Shown: positions 15,836 through 23,005 of the stretch, in pieces
Layout: the number at the start of each line of letters is the position of its first letter
Position numbering within the stretch: the stretch's first letter is position 1
Assembly (NCBI GenBank): GCA_001314685.1
Contig: LJNT01000088.1
Span: forward strand, 1 to 32,894
Source: Rhodobacteraceae bacterium HLUCCA09
GTDB taxonomy: Bacteria; Pseudomonadota; Alphaproteobacteria; Rhodobacterales; Rhodobacteraceae
DNA length: 32,894 nt
Direction: 5' to 3'
Made by a program: the position numbers and the translations under genes
Notes under the pieces: model-generated
Seen by the model: only the letters and a program-made list of their open reading frames with translations
What the model was told of the DNA's origin: nothing
Databases searched by the model: none

Positions 15836-15883
15836 CTGCACAAATGCAGAAGAACTGACACGATCTGTGCGCAATCGCGCAGA
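15836..15883. promoter_or_regulatory. Two inverted repeats upstream of the mhqO-like gene (putative operators)
   Basis: CTGCA-CAAA-TGCAG at 15836-15849, and TCTGTGCG-CAAT-CGCGCAGA at 15864-15883 (one mismatched pair in eight). Their centres are 31 bases apart, about three helical turns, and 71 to 118 bases upstream of the start at 15765. This is typical of a repressor or LysR-type binding region. No regulator gene is adjacent. I could not place convincing -35/-10 hexamers. Confidence 0.4.
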
Positions 15884-15935
15884 CAGGAGCGGCCCGGCGA
15901 TGCTGCGGCCGCGCCCGTCCGGGCGCCGGAGCCGC

Positions 15936-16835
15936 TCAGTCGAGACTGTCGGGCAAATCCACCCCGCGGAGGATCTCGGGGGCCGGCATCGGCCGGCGCC
16001 CCTCGCGCTGGGCCTCGGTCACCTCGACCGCGCCCTGCCCGCAGGCGATGGTGAACCCTTCAAGTCGTTGCCCCGGTGCGCCCGTTCCGCTCACGGCGCG
16101 GGCGCGGTGCAGCTTCAGCCGGTCCTTCCCCGCGCGGCACCAGGCGCCCGGGAAGGGAGAGAGGCCGCGGATCTGGCGCGCCACCGTTTCGGCCGGCTGT
16201 GCCCAGTCGATGCGTGCCTCGGCCTTGTCGATCTTGTCGGCGTAGGTCACGCCCTCGTCGCCCTGGGCGATGGGGGTGAGCGCGTCGAGTCCCTCGAGCG
16301 CGGCGACGACGGCCTCGGCGCCGAGCGTGGCGAGGCGAACCTGCAGGTCGCCTGTTGTCTCGTCGTCGCCGATGGGCGTGGCGCGACGCAGCAGTACCGG
16401 GCCGGTGTCGAGCCCCGGCTCCATCTGCATGATGCAGACGCCCGTCTCGGCGTCGCCCGCCATGATCGCCCGGTGGATCGGTGCGGCGCCACGCCAGCGC
16501 GGCAGCAGCGAGGCGTGGATGTTGAGGCAGCCGCGCGCCGGCGCGTCGAGAATCGCGCGCGGAAGGATCAGGCCATAGGCGACGACCACGGCGATCTCGG
16601 CGCCAAGGGCGGCAAACGCTTCCTTCTCCTCGGCGGGCTTCAGCGAGGACGGGTGGCGGACGGGCAGGCCCAGCGCCTCGGCCCGCGCCTGCACGGGCGA
16701 AGGGCGGTCGCGCTTGCCGCGGCCCGCGGGGCGGGGCGGCTGGGTGTAGACGGCGGCGATCTCGTGCCCCGCGTCGTGCAGGGCGTCGAGCGCCGGCACC
16801 GAGAAGTCGGGCGTGCCCATGAACACGATGCGCAT
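15936..16835 (-). CDS. fmt: Methionyl-tRNA formyltransferase
   Basis: Transfers the formyl group from 10-formyltetrahydrofolate to initiator Met-tRNA in the cytoplasm. At 299 residues it is slightly short of the usual 310-315. The catalytic triad residues are N105 and H107 in [16 protein letters not shown], and D143 in [21 protein letters not shown] lies at the N-terminus. The C-terminal tRNA-binding domain is present ([18 protein letters not shown] onward). The ATG follows the stop of the deformylase-like gene with no gap (TAG then ATG), the tightest junction in the def / def-like / fmt operon. Confidence 0.96.
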   Translation of the reverse strand: MRIVFMGTPDFSVPALDALHDAGHEIAAVYTQPPRPAGRGKRDRPSPVQARAEALGLPVRHPSSLKPAEEKEAFAALGAEIAVVVAYGLILPRAILDAPARGCLNIHASLLPRWRGAAPIHRAIMAGDAETGVCIMQMEPGLDTGPVLLRRATPIGDDETTGDLQVRLATLGAEAVVAALEGLDALTPIAQGDEGVTYADKIDKAEARIDWAQPAETVARQIRGLSPFPGAWCRAGKDRLKLHRARAVSGTGAPGQRLEGFTIACGQGAVEVTEAQREGRRPMPAPEILRGVDLPDSLD

Positions 16836-17345
16836 CTACCCGCCCCCCGCCAGCTTGCGCGCCCGCTTGAGCAGGCGCTCGCGCTTCAGCCGCGACAGGC
16901 GATGAAAATACAACCGACCGTCGAGATGGTCGATCTGGTGCTGCACGGATGTGGCCCAGAGGCCCTCGAAGGTCTCCGCGACGCGGAAGCCAAACTGGTC
17001 GACGAACGAGACCCGCACCATGGCGGGCCGTTCTAGCGTCGCGGACACGCCCGGCAGGCACGGCGAGGCCTCTTCATGGGCGCGCGTCTGCGGCGCGGCG
17101 TCGATCACCTCCGGGTTCGCCATGCGCACCGCCTGCCCCCGCGTGTCGGAGGCGTCGATCACCGCGAGGCGGAGCATGATGCCGATCTGCGGGGCGGCGA
17201 GGCCGACGCCCTGGCCTGGCATCGCCTCCATCGTGTCGATCATGTCGTCGTAGATGCCGCGGATCTCGTCGGTGATCCCGTCGACCGGCGCGGCCGGCGT
17301 CGACAGGCGGCGATCGGGCCAGCAGAGGATGGGGCGCGGCGCCAA
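16836..17345 (-). CDS. Peptide deformylase-like protein with broken catalytic motifs
   Basis: Paralogue of the upstream def product, about 169 residues. Motif 1 is intact (GVGLAAPQ, 46-53). Motif 2, normally EGCLS, reads EASPCLPG (92-99): in a gap-free alignment with the neighbour, the metal-ligand Cys becomes Ser and a Cys sits two residues later. Motif 3, normally HEIDH, reads HQIDH (136-140), so the catalytic Glu is Gln. It is therefore probably inactive or altered as a deformylase. There is no ATG near the family N-terminus; TTG at 17345 gives MAPRPILCWPDRRL, matching the def start, and is five bases after the def stop. Operon position between def and fmt suggests a role linked to nascent-chain processing, which is inference. 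Confidence 0.82.
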   Translation of the reverse strand: MAPRPILCWPDRRLSTPAAPVDGITDEIRGIYDDMIDTMEAMPGQGVGLAAPQIGIMLRLAVIDASDTRGQAVRMANPEVIDAAPQTRAHEEASPCLPGVSATLERPAMVRVSFVDQFGFRVAETFEGLWATSVQHQIDHLDGRLYFHRLSRLKRERLLKRARKLAGGG

Positions 17346-17350
17346 CGCGC

Positions 17351-17872
17351 TCAGGCCCGCGCCCGCTCGCGCTTGAGCTTCTGCATCCTGCGGGTGATCA
17401 TCTGGCGCTTGAGCGGCTTGAGGTAGTCGATGAAGAGCACGCCGTCGAGATGGTCGATCTCGTGCTGGATGACCGTTGCCCAGAGCCCGTCGAAGCTCTC
17501 CTGCCGCTCGTTGCCCTCGGGGTCGATCCATCGCGCCGTCACTTCGGCGGGGCGCTCGACCTCGGCATACTGGTCGGGCAGCGAGAGGCACCCCTCCTCG
17601 TAAGTCGACCGCTCGTCGGAGGAGGCGACGATCTGGGGGTTGAACATGGTGATCGGGCGCGGCTCGGCCTGCGGATCCTTGATCGCGTCGACCACGATCA
17701 GCCGCTGGGTGATGCCGACCTGCGGCGCCGCGAGGCCGATGCCCGGTGCGTCATACATCGTGGCGAGCATGTCGTCGGCCAGCCGGCGCAACTCGTCGGT
17801 CACATCGGCGACGGGCGCGCACACCGTCTTGAGACGCGGATCGGGGTGGATGAGGATCGGGCGGATCGGCAT
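17351..17872 (-). CDS. def: Peptide deformylase
   Basis: Removes the formyl group from the N-terminal methionine of new proteins, using a bound metal. At 173 residues all three signatures are intact: GIGLAAPQ (44-51), EGCLSLP (93-99) and HEIDH (137-141), with a basic C-terminal helix. The frame extends to 18595, but MPIRPILIHPDPRL at 17872 is the standard start. It is first in a leftward operon with the deformylase-like gene and fmt. The upstream gap to glpX (17873-18099) holds no gene. Confidence 0.96.
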   Translation of the reverse strand: MPIRPILIHPDPRLKTVCAPVADVTDELRRLADDMLATMYDAPGIGLAAPQVGITQRLIVVDAIKDPQAEPRPITMFNPQIVASSDERSTYEEGCLSLPDQYAEVERPAEVTARWIDPEGNERQESFDGLWATVIQHEIDHLDGVLFIDYLKPLKRQMITRRMQKLKRERARA

Positions 17873-18040
17873 GGCTGTGGAATTAGGCGGGGCCGCGGCG
17901 CGATGCAAGCCGCCTGCAGGGCGGGGGGAGAGGGCGCCGGCCGACACCCTTCCGGCCCGACGCCGCTCTGACGGGCCGATGCCAGCCCCTCGCACCCGCG
18001 TCGGGCCGGCGCCGCCTCGTGCGTGAGGGGCATCGGGCAT

Positions 18041-18066
18041 GCACCCGTCGGCTCGGTGGCGGGTGC
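18041..18066. terminator. Possible hairpin downstream of glpX
   Basis: GCACCCG (18041-18047) and CGGGTGC (18060-18066) form a 7-base stem with a 12-base loop, 34 bases beyond the glpX stop. No U-run follows, so it is a weak terminator candidate. The rest of 17873-18099 is GC-rich with several short inverted repeats and no coding signal that I trust. Confidence 0.3.
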
Positions 18067-18099
18067 CGCCCCTCTCCGGTCTCCTGCGCAGCGCGCCGG

Positions 18100-19098
18100 T
18101 CAGGTCGTCGGTGCGTAGCGCGGCTGGGGCGAGAACTTGATCGGGTTGCGGTAGCGCATCCGGCGCACCGAGCCTGTCTTGGAGCGCATCAGGATCGTCT
18201 CGGCAGTGAGATACCCCACCTCGCGCTTTATGCCGGGCAGGATCGAGCCGTCGGTCACGCCCGTCGCGGCGAAGATCACGTGCTCGGTCACCATGTCGTC
18301 GAGCGCGTAGATGCGGTCGAGATCCTCGATCCCGGCCTTGGCGGCGCGCGCGCGCTCGTCGTCGTTGCGGAACATCAGCCGCCCCCACATCTGCCCGCCC
18401 ATGCACTTGAGCGCGGCCGCCGCCAGCACGCCCTCGGGCGCGCCGCCCGCGCCCATGTACATGTCGATGCCCGTCGTCTCCTCGGCGACGTGCATCGCGC
18501 CGGCCACGTCGCCGTCGGTGATCAGCCGGATCGCCGCACCGGTCGACCGGACCTCGCGGATCAGGTCCTCGTGGCGGGGCCGCTCGAGAATGCACACCGT
18601 GATGTCGCGGGTCTGGCAGTTCTTGGCTGCCGCGAGCAGGCGCACCCGCTCGCCCGGCGACTGCTCGAGGCTGACCAGCCCCTCGGGGTAGCCCGGCCCG
18701 ATGGCGAGCTTGTCCATGTAGACGTCGGGGGCGTGCAGCATCGAGCCGCGCGGGCCCATCGCGATCACCGTCAGCGCGTTCGGCATGTCCTTGGCCGTCA
18801 GCGTCGTGCCCTCGAGCGGGTCGAGCGCGATGTCGACGGCGGGGCCGTTGCCGGTGCCGACCTCCTCGCCGATGTAGAGCATCGGCGCCTCGTCGCGCTC
18901 GCCCTCGCCGATCACCACGACGCCCTGGATGTCGAGCTTGTTGAGCTGGTCGCGCATGGCGTTGACCGCCGCCTGGTCGGCCGCCTTCTCGTCGCCGTGG
19001 CCGATGAGAAGGGCCGAGGCGAGGGCCGCGGCCTCGGACACGCGGCCGAGACCGAGCGAGAGCATGCGGTCGTTGAAATCGGTCGGGGGGGTCGTCAT
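18100..19098 (-). CDS. glpX: Class II fructose-1,6-bisphosphatase
   Basis: Hydrolyses fructose-1,6-bisphosphate in gluconeogenesis (and, in some relatives, the Calvin cycle). At 332 residues: VVIGEGERDEAPMLYIGE (62-78) with metal ligands, DPLEGTTL (93-100) of the lithium-sensitive phosphatase superfamily, GAGGAPEGVLAAAALKCMGG, and ATGVTDGSILPGI near the C-terminus. The frame opens at 19158; the ATG at 19098 has GAGG about six bases upstream and matches the family start. It lies 73 bases downstream of the TetR gene on the same strand. In several Rhodobacterales glpX follows homoserine dehydrogenase, which is not the case here. Confidence 0.95.
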   Translation of the reverse strand: MTTPPTDFNDRMLSLGLGRVSEAAALASALLIGHGDEKAADQAAVNAMRDQLNKLDIQGVVVIGEGERDEAPMLYIGEEVGTGNGPAVDIALDPLEGTTLTAKDMPNALTVIAMGPRGSMLHAPDVYMDKLAIGPGYPEGLVSLEQSPGERVRLLAAAKNCQTRDITVCILERPRHEDLIREVRSTGAAIRLITDGDVAGAMHVAEETTGIDMYMGAGGAPEGVLAAAALKCMGGQMWGRLMFRNDDERARAAKAGIEDLDRIYALDDMVTEHVIFAATGVTDGSILPGIKREVGYLTAETILMRSKTGSVRRMRYRNPIKFSPQPRYAPTT

Positions 19099-19171
19099 CG
19101 GGGCCTCGCGGGTCATCGGCGGGAGCGGCGTGCCGCCCGCGTAGCGGCGCAGGGTCACGGGAACAAGACCG

Positions 19172-19840
19172 TTAGCGCAAAAGGGCGGCGGCGGGGCGGG
19201 GCGGGCCCGGCGGCAACGCTTCGCTGCCCTGCGCGGCGGCGTCGAGACCGGCCGCGCAGCCGGCGGCGCCGCGCACCATCTGCCAGTAGAGATCGGCGAT
19301 CTCGTCGCGCCCCAGCCGGCCGCCCTCGCGGAACCAGGTGCTCACGCCCGTCAGCATGGCGATCAGCGCCATCGCGGCGAGCCGCGTGTCGGCGATGGCG
19401 AAGGCGCCCGCCGCCCGCCCGTCGTGCAGGATCGCCTCGAGTTCCTTCTCGTAGGCGCGCCGCAGCCCCTCGATCTCGGCGAAGTTCTCCGCCGTGAGGT
19501 TGCGCAGCTCCATGTAGGAGAGGAACACCTCGTCGGGCCGGTCGAGATGGTAGGCGATGTGGAAGCGGGTGAAGTGCTCCAGCCGGTCGAGCGGCGCGTC
19601 AGGCCGCTGCTCGGCGGCCCAGGTCTCGAGCAGGTGGGCCATGTGGCTGCGGAGCAGGTCGGCGAGCAAGGCCTGCTTGTCGGGCGTGTAGGTGTAGAGC
19701 GCGCCGGCCTGAACCCCCACCTCGCGGGCAATCTGGCGCATCGAGACGGCGGCATAGCCGTGGCGGGCGAAGAGCCTCAGCGCGGCTTGCCGGATGCGGG
19801 GGCCCGTGATCTGCCCGTGAGAACCCGTCTTGCGCGGCAT
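19172..19840 (-). CDS. TetR/AcrR-family transcriptional regulator
   Basis: A 222-residue one-component repressor. The N-terminal TetR helix-turn-helix spans about residues 12-60 (IRQAALRLFARHGYAAVSMR, then AREVGVQAGALY). It has the unusual YTYTPDK where most members have YxHFxxK. The C-terminal ligand domain is helical (ELRNLTAENFAEIEGLRRAY). There is no good Shine-Dalgarno before the ATG at 19840. A perfect 14-base palindrome lies 17 bases upstream (19857-19870), suggesting autoregulation and perhaps control of the divergent lipoprotein gene. The ligand is not known; glpX downstream may or may not be a target. Confidence 0.9.
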   Translation of the reverse strand: MPRKTGSHGQITGPRIRQAALRLFARHGYAAVSMRQIAREVGVQAGALYTYTPDKQALLADLLRSHMAHLLETWAAEQRPDAPLDRLEHFTRFHIAYHLDRPDEVFLSYMELRNLTAENFAEIEGLRRAYEKELEAILHDGRAAGAFAIADTRLAAMALIAMLTGVSTWFREGGRLGRDEIADLYWQMVRGAAGCAAGLDAAAQGSEALPPGPPRPAAALLR

Positions 19841-19856
19841 GGGGGAAGTGTGCGCC

Positions 19857-19870
19857 TGAACGGGCGTTCA
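19857..19870. promoter_or_regulatory. Palindromic operator candidate TGAACG-GG-CGTTCA
   Basis: A perfect inverted repeat with 6-base arms and a 2-base centre, in the 102 bases between the divergent tetR (19840) and lipoprotein (19943) genes. Size and symmetry are typical of TetR-family operators. Its position just upstream of tetR suits autorepression. Confidence 0.55.
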
Positions 19871-19873
19871 ATT

Positions 19874-19890
19874 CAAGCCCGCGGGGCTTG
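19874..19890. promoter_or_regulatory. Second palindrome in the tetR/lipoprotein region
   Basis: CAAGCCC (19874-19880), loop GCG, GGGCTTG (19884-19890): a perfect 7-base-arm inverted repeat three bases from the TGAACG palindrome. It may be a second binding site or an RNA hairpin in the divergent leader. Confidence 0.35.
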
Positions 19891-19942
19891 CCGTGCCCGC
19901 GCCCCCCGCTAGGCTGGCAGCGGCGCAATGCAGGAGATCGTC

Positions 19943-20305
19943 TTGGGCCGGCTGCCTTCCCTCAGATCCGCTCGGGCGGTCCGTCCGCCTTCGCGCCGCG
20001 CGCTCGCGTCGGCCGTCGCGGCGCTCGCGCTGGGGGGCTGCGCGCAGTTTCCCGAGCTCGACCGCGCGATCTCGCCCGAGGCCCGCGCCGCGCCCGCGCC
20101 GCGGATCGAGCCGCTCGGCCCGCTGGTCGCGGAGCCGGGCGCGGGGCAGGCCGAGACCGCACGCGACGAGACGCTCGCCCGGGCCGAGGCGCTGCGGGCC
20201 GCCAGCGCGGCGCTCGCCGGGCAGGCGCCCGACCCTCGGGCGCAGGAGCGCATCGCCGAGCGGAGGCGGCGTCTCGTGGCGGAGCGGGCGGCGCTCTCCG
20301 AATAG
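19943..20305 (+). CDS. Small lipoprotein, function unknown
   Basis: About 120 residues. A basic N-terminus and short hydrophobic run (ALASAVAALALGG) end in a lipobox LGGC, so it is likely lipid-modified and exported; Asp is absent just after the Cys (CAQFPEL), which favours the outer membrane by the usual sorting rule. The mature part is Ala/Glu/Arg-rich and probably helical (ETARDETLARAEALRAASAA, then RAQERIAERRRRLVAERAAL). An ATG at 19928 is in frame, but the TTG at 19943 has AGGAG six bases upstream, while the ATG has no such site, so I prefer the TTG. It resembles small lipoproteins seen in other Rhodobacterales, but I cannot name a family. Confidence 0.75.
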   Translation: MGRLPSLRSARAVRPPSRRALASAVAALALGGCAQFPELDRAISPEARAAPAPRIEPLGPLVAEPGAGQAETARDETLARAEALRAASAALAGQAPDPRAQERIAERRRRLVAERAALSE

Positions 20306-20384
20306 CGAGGCCACCCCCGTCCGTCAGCATTTTCGCCACATTTCGCTCTTAACCTTGCCCTCGATGCAGGAGGGAGAGCCGCCG

Positions 20385-21539
20385 ATGGACCCGCGCAAGC
20401 GCATCGAGAAGGTGGAGCACGACCGGCGCGACGCGGGGCCGGCGCGGCACCACACCTGGTATCGCGGGCCCCACACGAACCGGGCGCCAAAGCAGCCGGC
20501 CATGATCGCACCCACATCGGTCGCCGAGCACGTTCTGAAAGGCTGGATGCCCGCGGCGCCGGCGATCGACCGGCAGACGCGGATCACCGCCTTCGGATCG
20601 TGCTTTGCCGCCAACATCTCGACCTGGCTCGGCAAGCGGAACTACCGCGTCTCGGCGAAGGATCCCGACGCGCAGGCCGCCTATGTCGTCTCGATCGGCG
20701 AGGGAATGGTGAACTCCTTCGTCATCCGCCAGCAATTCGAATGGGCGTGGGAGGGGCGGACCTTCGACCAGCCGCTCTGGCATGGCTACGACGCCTCGGA
20801 ATTCGGCTACGACGAGAGCGTGCGGCGGGCGACGCAGCGGCTCTTCGACGCGACCGACGTGTTCATCCTCACCTTCGGCCTGTCGGAGGTGTGGTATGAT
20901 GCGCCCACCGGCGAGGTGTTCTGGCGCACCATCCCGAAGGACGCCTACGATCCCGAGCGCCACCGCTTTCGCGTCTCGTCGGTCGAGGAGAACCGCGACA
21001 ACATCGCGGCCATCGTCCGTCTGATCCGCACCCATCGCCCCGGAGCGAAGGTCATCATGACGCTCTCGCCCATCCCGCTGATCGCCACGTTCCGCGACAA
21101 TTCCTGCATCACGTCGAACGCGGTGTCGAAGGCGGTGCTGCGCGTGGCCATCGACGAGACGATGCGGGCCGAGCAGGAAGCGGGCGACGTCTTCTACTGG
21201 CCGTCCTACGAGATCGTGACCGACGTGTTCCGGTCGCCCTACAAGGCGGATCGCCGGCATCTTCCCGCGCCGGTGCTCGACTTCGTCATGACCCAGTTCG
21301 AGCATGCCTGGTGCATCGACGAGGGCGCGCGGCCGCCGCTCGACCGGGCGTGGGTGCTGGCGCTCTCGGCCGCCGGAATCCTGCCCCGGCGGATCGGGCG
21401 TTTCGTGCAGAAGGGCGCGCTCGACCGGATCGAGGCCTGGGCCGGCAAGGACCTGGACGAAGACCCGGAGGTGAACGAGGCGCTGCAGCGCCTCCTGCAC
21501 GACTTCCTCGAGGGCGAGGCCGCGCGCAAGGCGGCCTGA
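20385..21539 (+). CDS. GSCFA-domain protein
   Basis: A 384-residue protein of the GSCFA family, related to SGNH/GDSL hydrolases; members are often linked to surface polysaccharide loci, but the reaction is not established. The name motif is at residues 71-75 (ITAFGSCFAANIS), with its Ser in the place of the SGNH nucleophile. Other conserved-looking segments are FILTFGLSEVWYD and KVIMTLSPIPLIATFRD. The frame opens at 19893; the ATG at 20385 follows GGGAGAG at a good distance. The 79-base gap from the lipoprotein gene contains TTAACCTT (20349-20356) in an AT-richer stretch, so it may have its own promoter. No signal peptide is evident. Confidence 0.88.
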   Translation: MDPRKRIEKVEHDRRDAGPARHHTWYRGPHTNRAPKQPAMIAPTSVAEHVLKGWMPAAPAIDRQTRITAFGSCFAANISTWLGKRNYRVSAKDPDAQAAYVVSIGEGMVNSFVIRQQFEWAWEGRTFDQPLWHGYDASEFGYDESVRRATQRLFDATDVFILTFGLSEVWYDAPTGEVFWRTIPKDAYDPERHRFRVSSVEENRDNIAAIVRLIRTHRPGAKVIMTLSPIPLIATFRDNSCITSNAVSKAVLRVAIDETMRAEQEAGDVFYWPSYEIVTDVFRSPYKADRRHLPAPVLDFVMTQFEHAWCIDEGARPPLDRAWVLALSAAGILPRRIGRFVQKGALDRIEAWAGKDLDEDPEVNEALQRLLHDFLEGEAARKAA

Positions 21540-21664
21540 AGCGGCGCCCGCCCGCAAGGCAGGGCTGCGCTTTTCGCGCTTCGCCGCAATCCTGTCGCCG
21601 CCGCGCCCACAATCGGCGCCAAAGGGAGGTCATTGTCGCGCCATCTCATGCTATGGAGTGGGCG

Positions 21665-22561
21665 ATGGACCTCGACTTCCTTACGGCGAACTTCTCCGGC
21701 GGCGCGATCCTGACGCTGCTGATCGCGGCGCTTCTGATCCTGTCGGTCTTCCTCGGGGTCAAGATCGTGCCGCAATCCGAGAAATACGTGATCGAGCGTT
21801 TCGGCAAGCTGCGCGCCGTGCTCGGCCCCGGTATCAACCTGATCATGCCCTTCATCGACCGGGTGGCGCACCGCGTGTCGATCCTCGAGCGGCAGTTGCC
21901 CAACTCGTCGCAGGACGCGATCACCGCCGACAACGTGCTGGTCAAGGTCGAGACCAGCGTGTTCTACCGCATCCTCGAGCCGGAAAAGACCGTCTACCGC
22001 ATCCGTGACGTCGACGGCGCGGTGCTGACCACGGTCGCCGGCATCGTGCGCGCCGAGATCGGCAAGATGGAGCTCGATCAGGTGCAGTCGAACCGGTCGC
22101 AGCTCACCGAGACGATAAAGCAGAACGTCGAGGAGGCGATCGAGTACTGGGGTATAGAAGTGACGCGCGCCGAGATCCTCGACGTCAATCTCGACGACGC
22201 CACGCGCGAGGCGATGCTGCAGCAGCTCAACGCCGAGCGGGCGCGGCGCGCGGCGGTGACCCAGGCCGAGGGGCAGAAGCGCGCGGTCGAGCTGCAGGCC
22301 GACGCCGAGCTCTACGCCGCCGAGCAGGGCGCCAAGGCGCGTCGGGTCGAGGCCGAGGCCGAGGCCTTCGCAACCGCCGTCGTGGCCGCCGCGATCCAGG
22401 ACAACGGGCTCGAGGCCGCGCAGTACCAGGTGGCGCTCAAGCAGGTCGAAGCGCTCAACTCGCTCGGCGGGTCGGGCGGTAGCCAGACGGTGATCGTGCC
22501 TGCTCATGCGCTCGAGGCGTTTGGCAACGCATTCAACATGCTGAAGGGGAGCCGTTCCTGA
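21665..22561 (+). CDS. SPFH/Band 7 (stomatin-like, paraslipin/QmcA-type) membrane protein
   Basis: A 298-residue inner-membrane scaffold protein. One N-terminal transmembrane helix (about residues 12-31) is followed by the SPFH domain (VPQSEKYVIERFGKLRAVLG, then GINLIMPFIDRVAHRVSILE) and a long Ala/Glu-rich coiled coil (RARRAAVTQAEGQKRAVELQ onward), and a C-terminal hydrophobic stretch typical of paraslipins. Start choice: the ATG at 21665 has GGAG six bases upstream; an ATG at 21653 (MEWAM) is the alternative. Its TGA overlaps the NfeD-like start by one base, the standard coupling for this pair, which is thought to act in membrane quality control and oligomeric microdomains. Confidence 0.92.
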   Translation: MDLDFLTANFSGGAILTLLIAALLILSVFLGVKIVPQSEKYVIERFGKLRAVLGPGINLIMPFIDRVAHRVSILERQLPNSSQDAITADNVLVKVETSVFYRILEPEKTVYRIRDVDGAVLTTVAGIVRAEIGKMELDQVQSNRSQLTETIKQNVEEAIEYWGIEVTRAEILDVNLDDATREAMLQQLNAERARRAAVTQAEGQKRAVELQADAELYAAEQGAKARRVEAEAEAFATAVVAAAIQDNGLEAAQYQVALKQVEALNSLGGSGGSQTVIVPAHALEAFGNAFNMLKGSRS

Positions 22562-22881
22562 TGGACCTCACCACGATCCTCGCCGTGCTCGGCGAGAGCT
22601 GGTGGCGCGAATGGTGGGCCTGGGGGATGCTCGCGGCGCTCATGGGCATCCTCGAGCTGATCGTGCCGGGCTACATCTTTCTCGGCTTCTCGATCTCGGC
22701 GACGGCGATGGCCGGCATCTTCCTGATCGGCGAGCCGGTGGCGGGCTGGCTGCCCGAGGGTCTGCCTGCGCTCGCCCTCGTCTTCGCCGTGCTGTCGATC
22801 GTGGCGTGGGTCGCGCTGCGGCTGATGTTCCGCCTGCCCAGGGGCCAGGTGAAGACCTTCGACTACGACATCAACGAGTAG
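22561..22881 (+). CDS. NfeD-like membrane protein, short form
   Basis: A 106-residue partner of the SPFH protein, sharing one base with its stop codon (TGATG). It has three hydrophobic segments (about residues 19-40, 42-62 and 68-90) with GILELIVPGYIFLGFSISA, the usual NfeD/YbbJ membrane core. It ends soon after the last helix (RLPRGQVKTFDYDINE), so the C-terminal OB-fold domain seen in the roughly 150-residue YbbJ is absent. The stop codon is clean and there is no downstream in-frame remnant that I can see; the 124-base gap that follows looks non-coding. Confidence 0.82.
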   Translation: MDLTTILAVLGESWWREWWAWGMLAALMGILELIVPGYIFLGFSISATAMAGIFLIGEPVAGWLPEGLPALALVFAVLSIVAWVALRLMFRLPRGQVKTFDYDINE

Positions 22882-23005
22882 GTCTGCCGGGACGGAGGCG
22901 CGGCGGGGCGCGGCGTGCCGCAGCGACAGGGCGGCGGCGTGGGAACCCGGCGTGCGACGGCCCGTTGTCGTGCAGCAAACGCGAGTCACGACTTGGGGAA
23001 GGCCG

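Noticed and set aside
17873-18099. 227-base gap between def and glpX examined for a small gene or RNA
   Set aside because: No ribosome-binding site with a sensible frame and no tRNA-like fold; only short GC inverted repeats.
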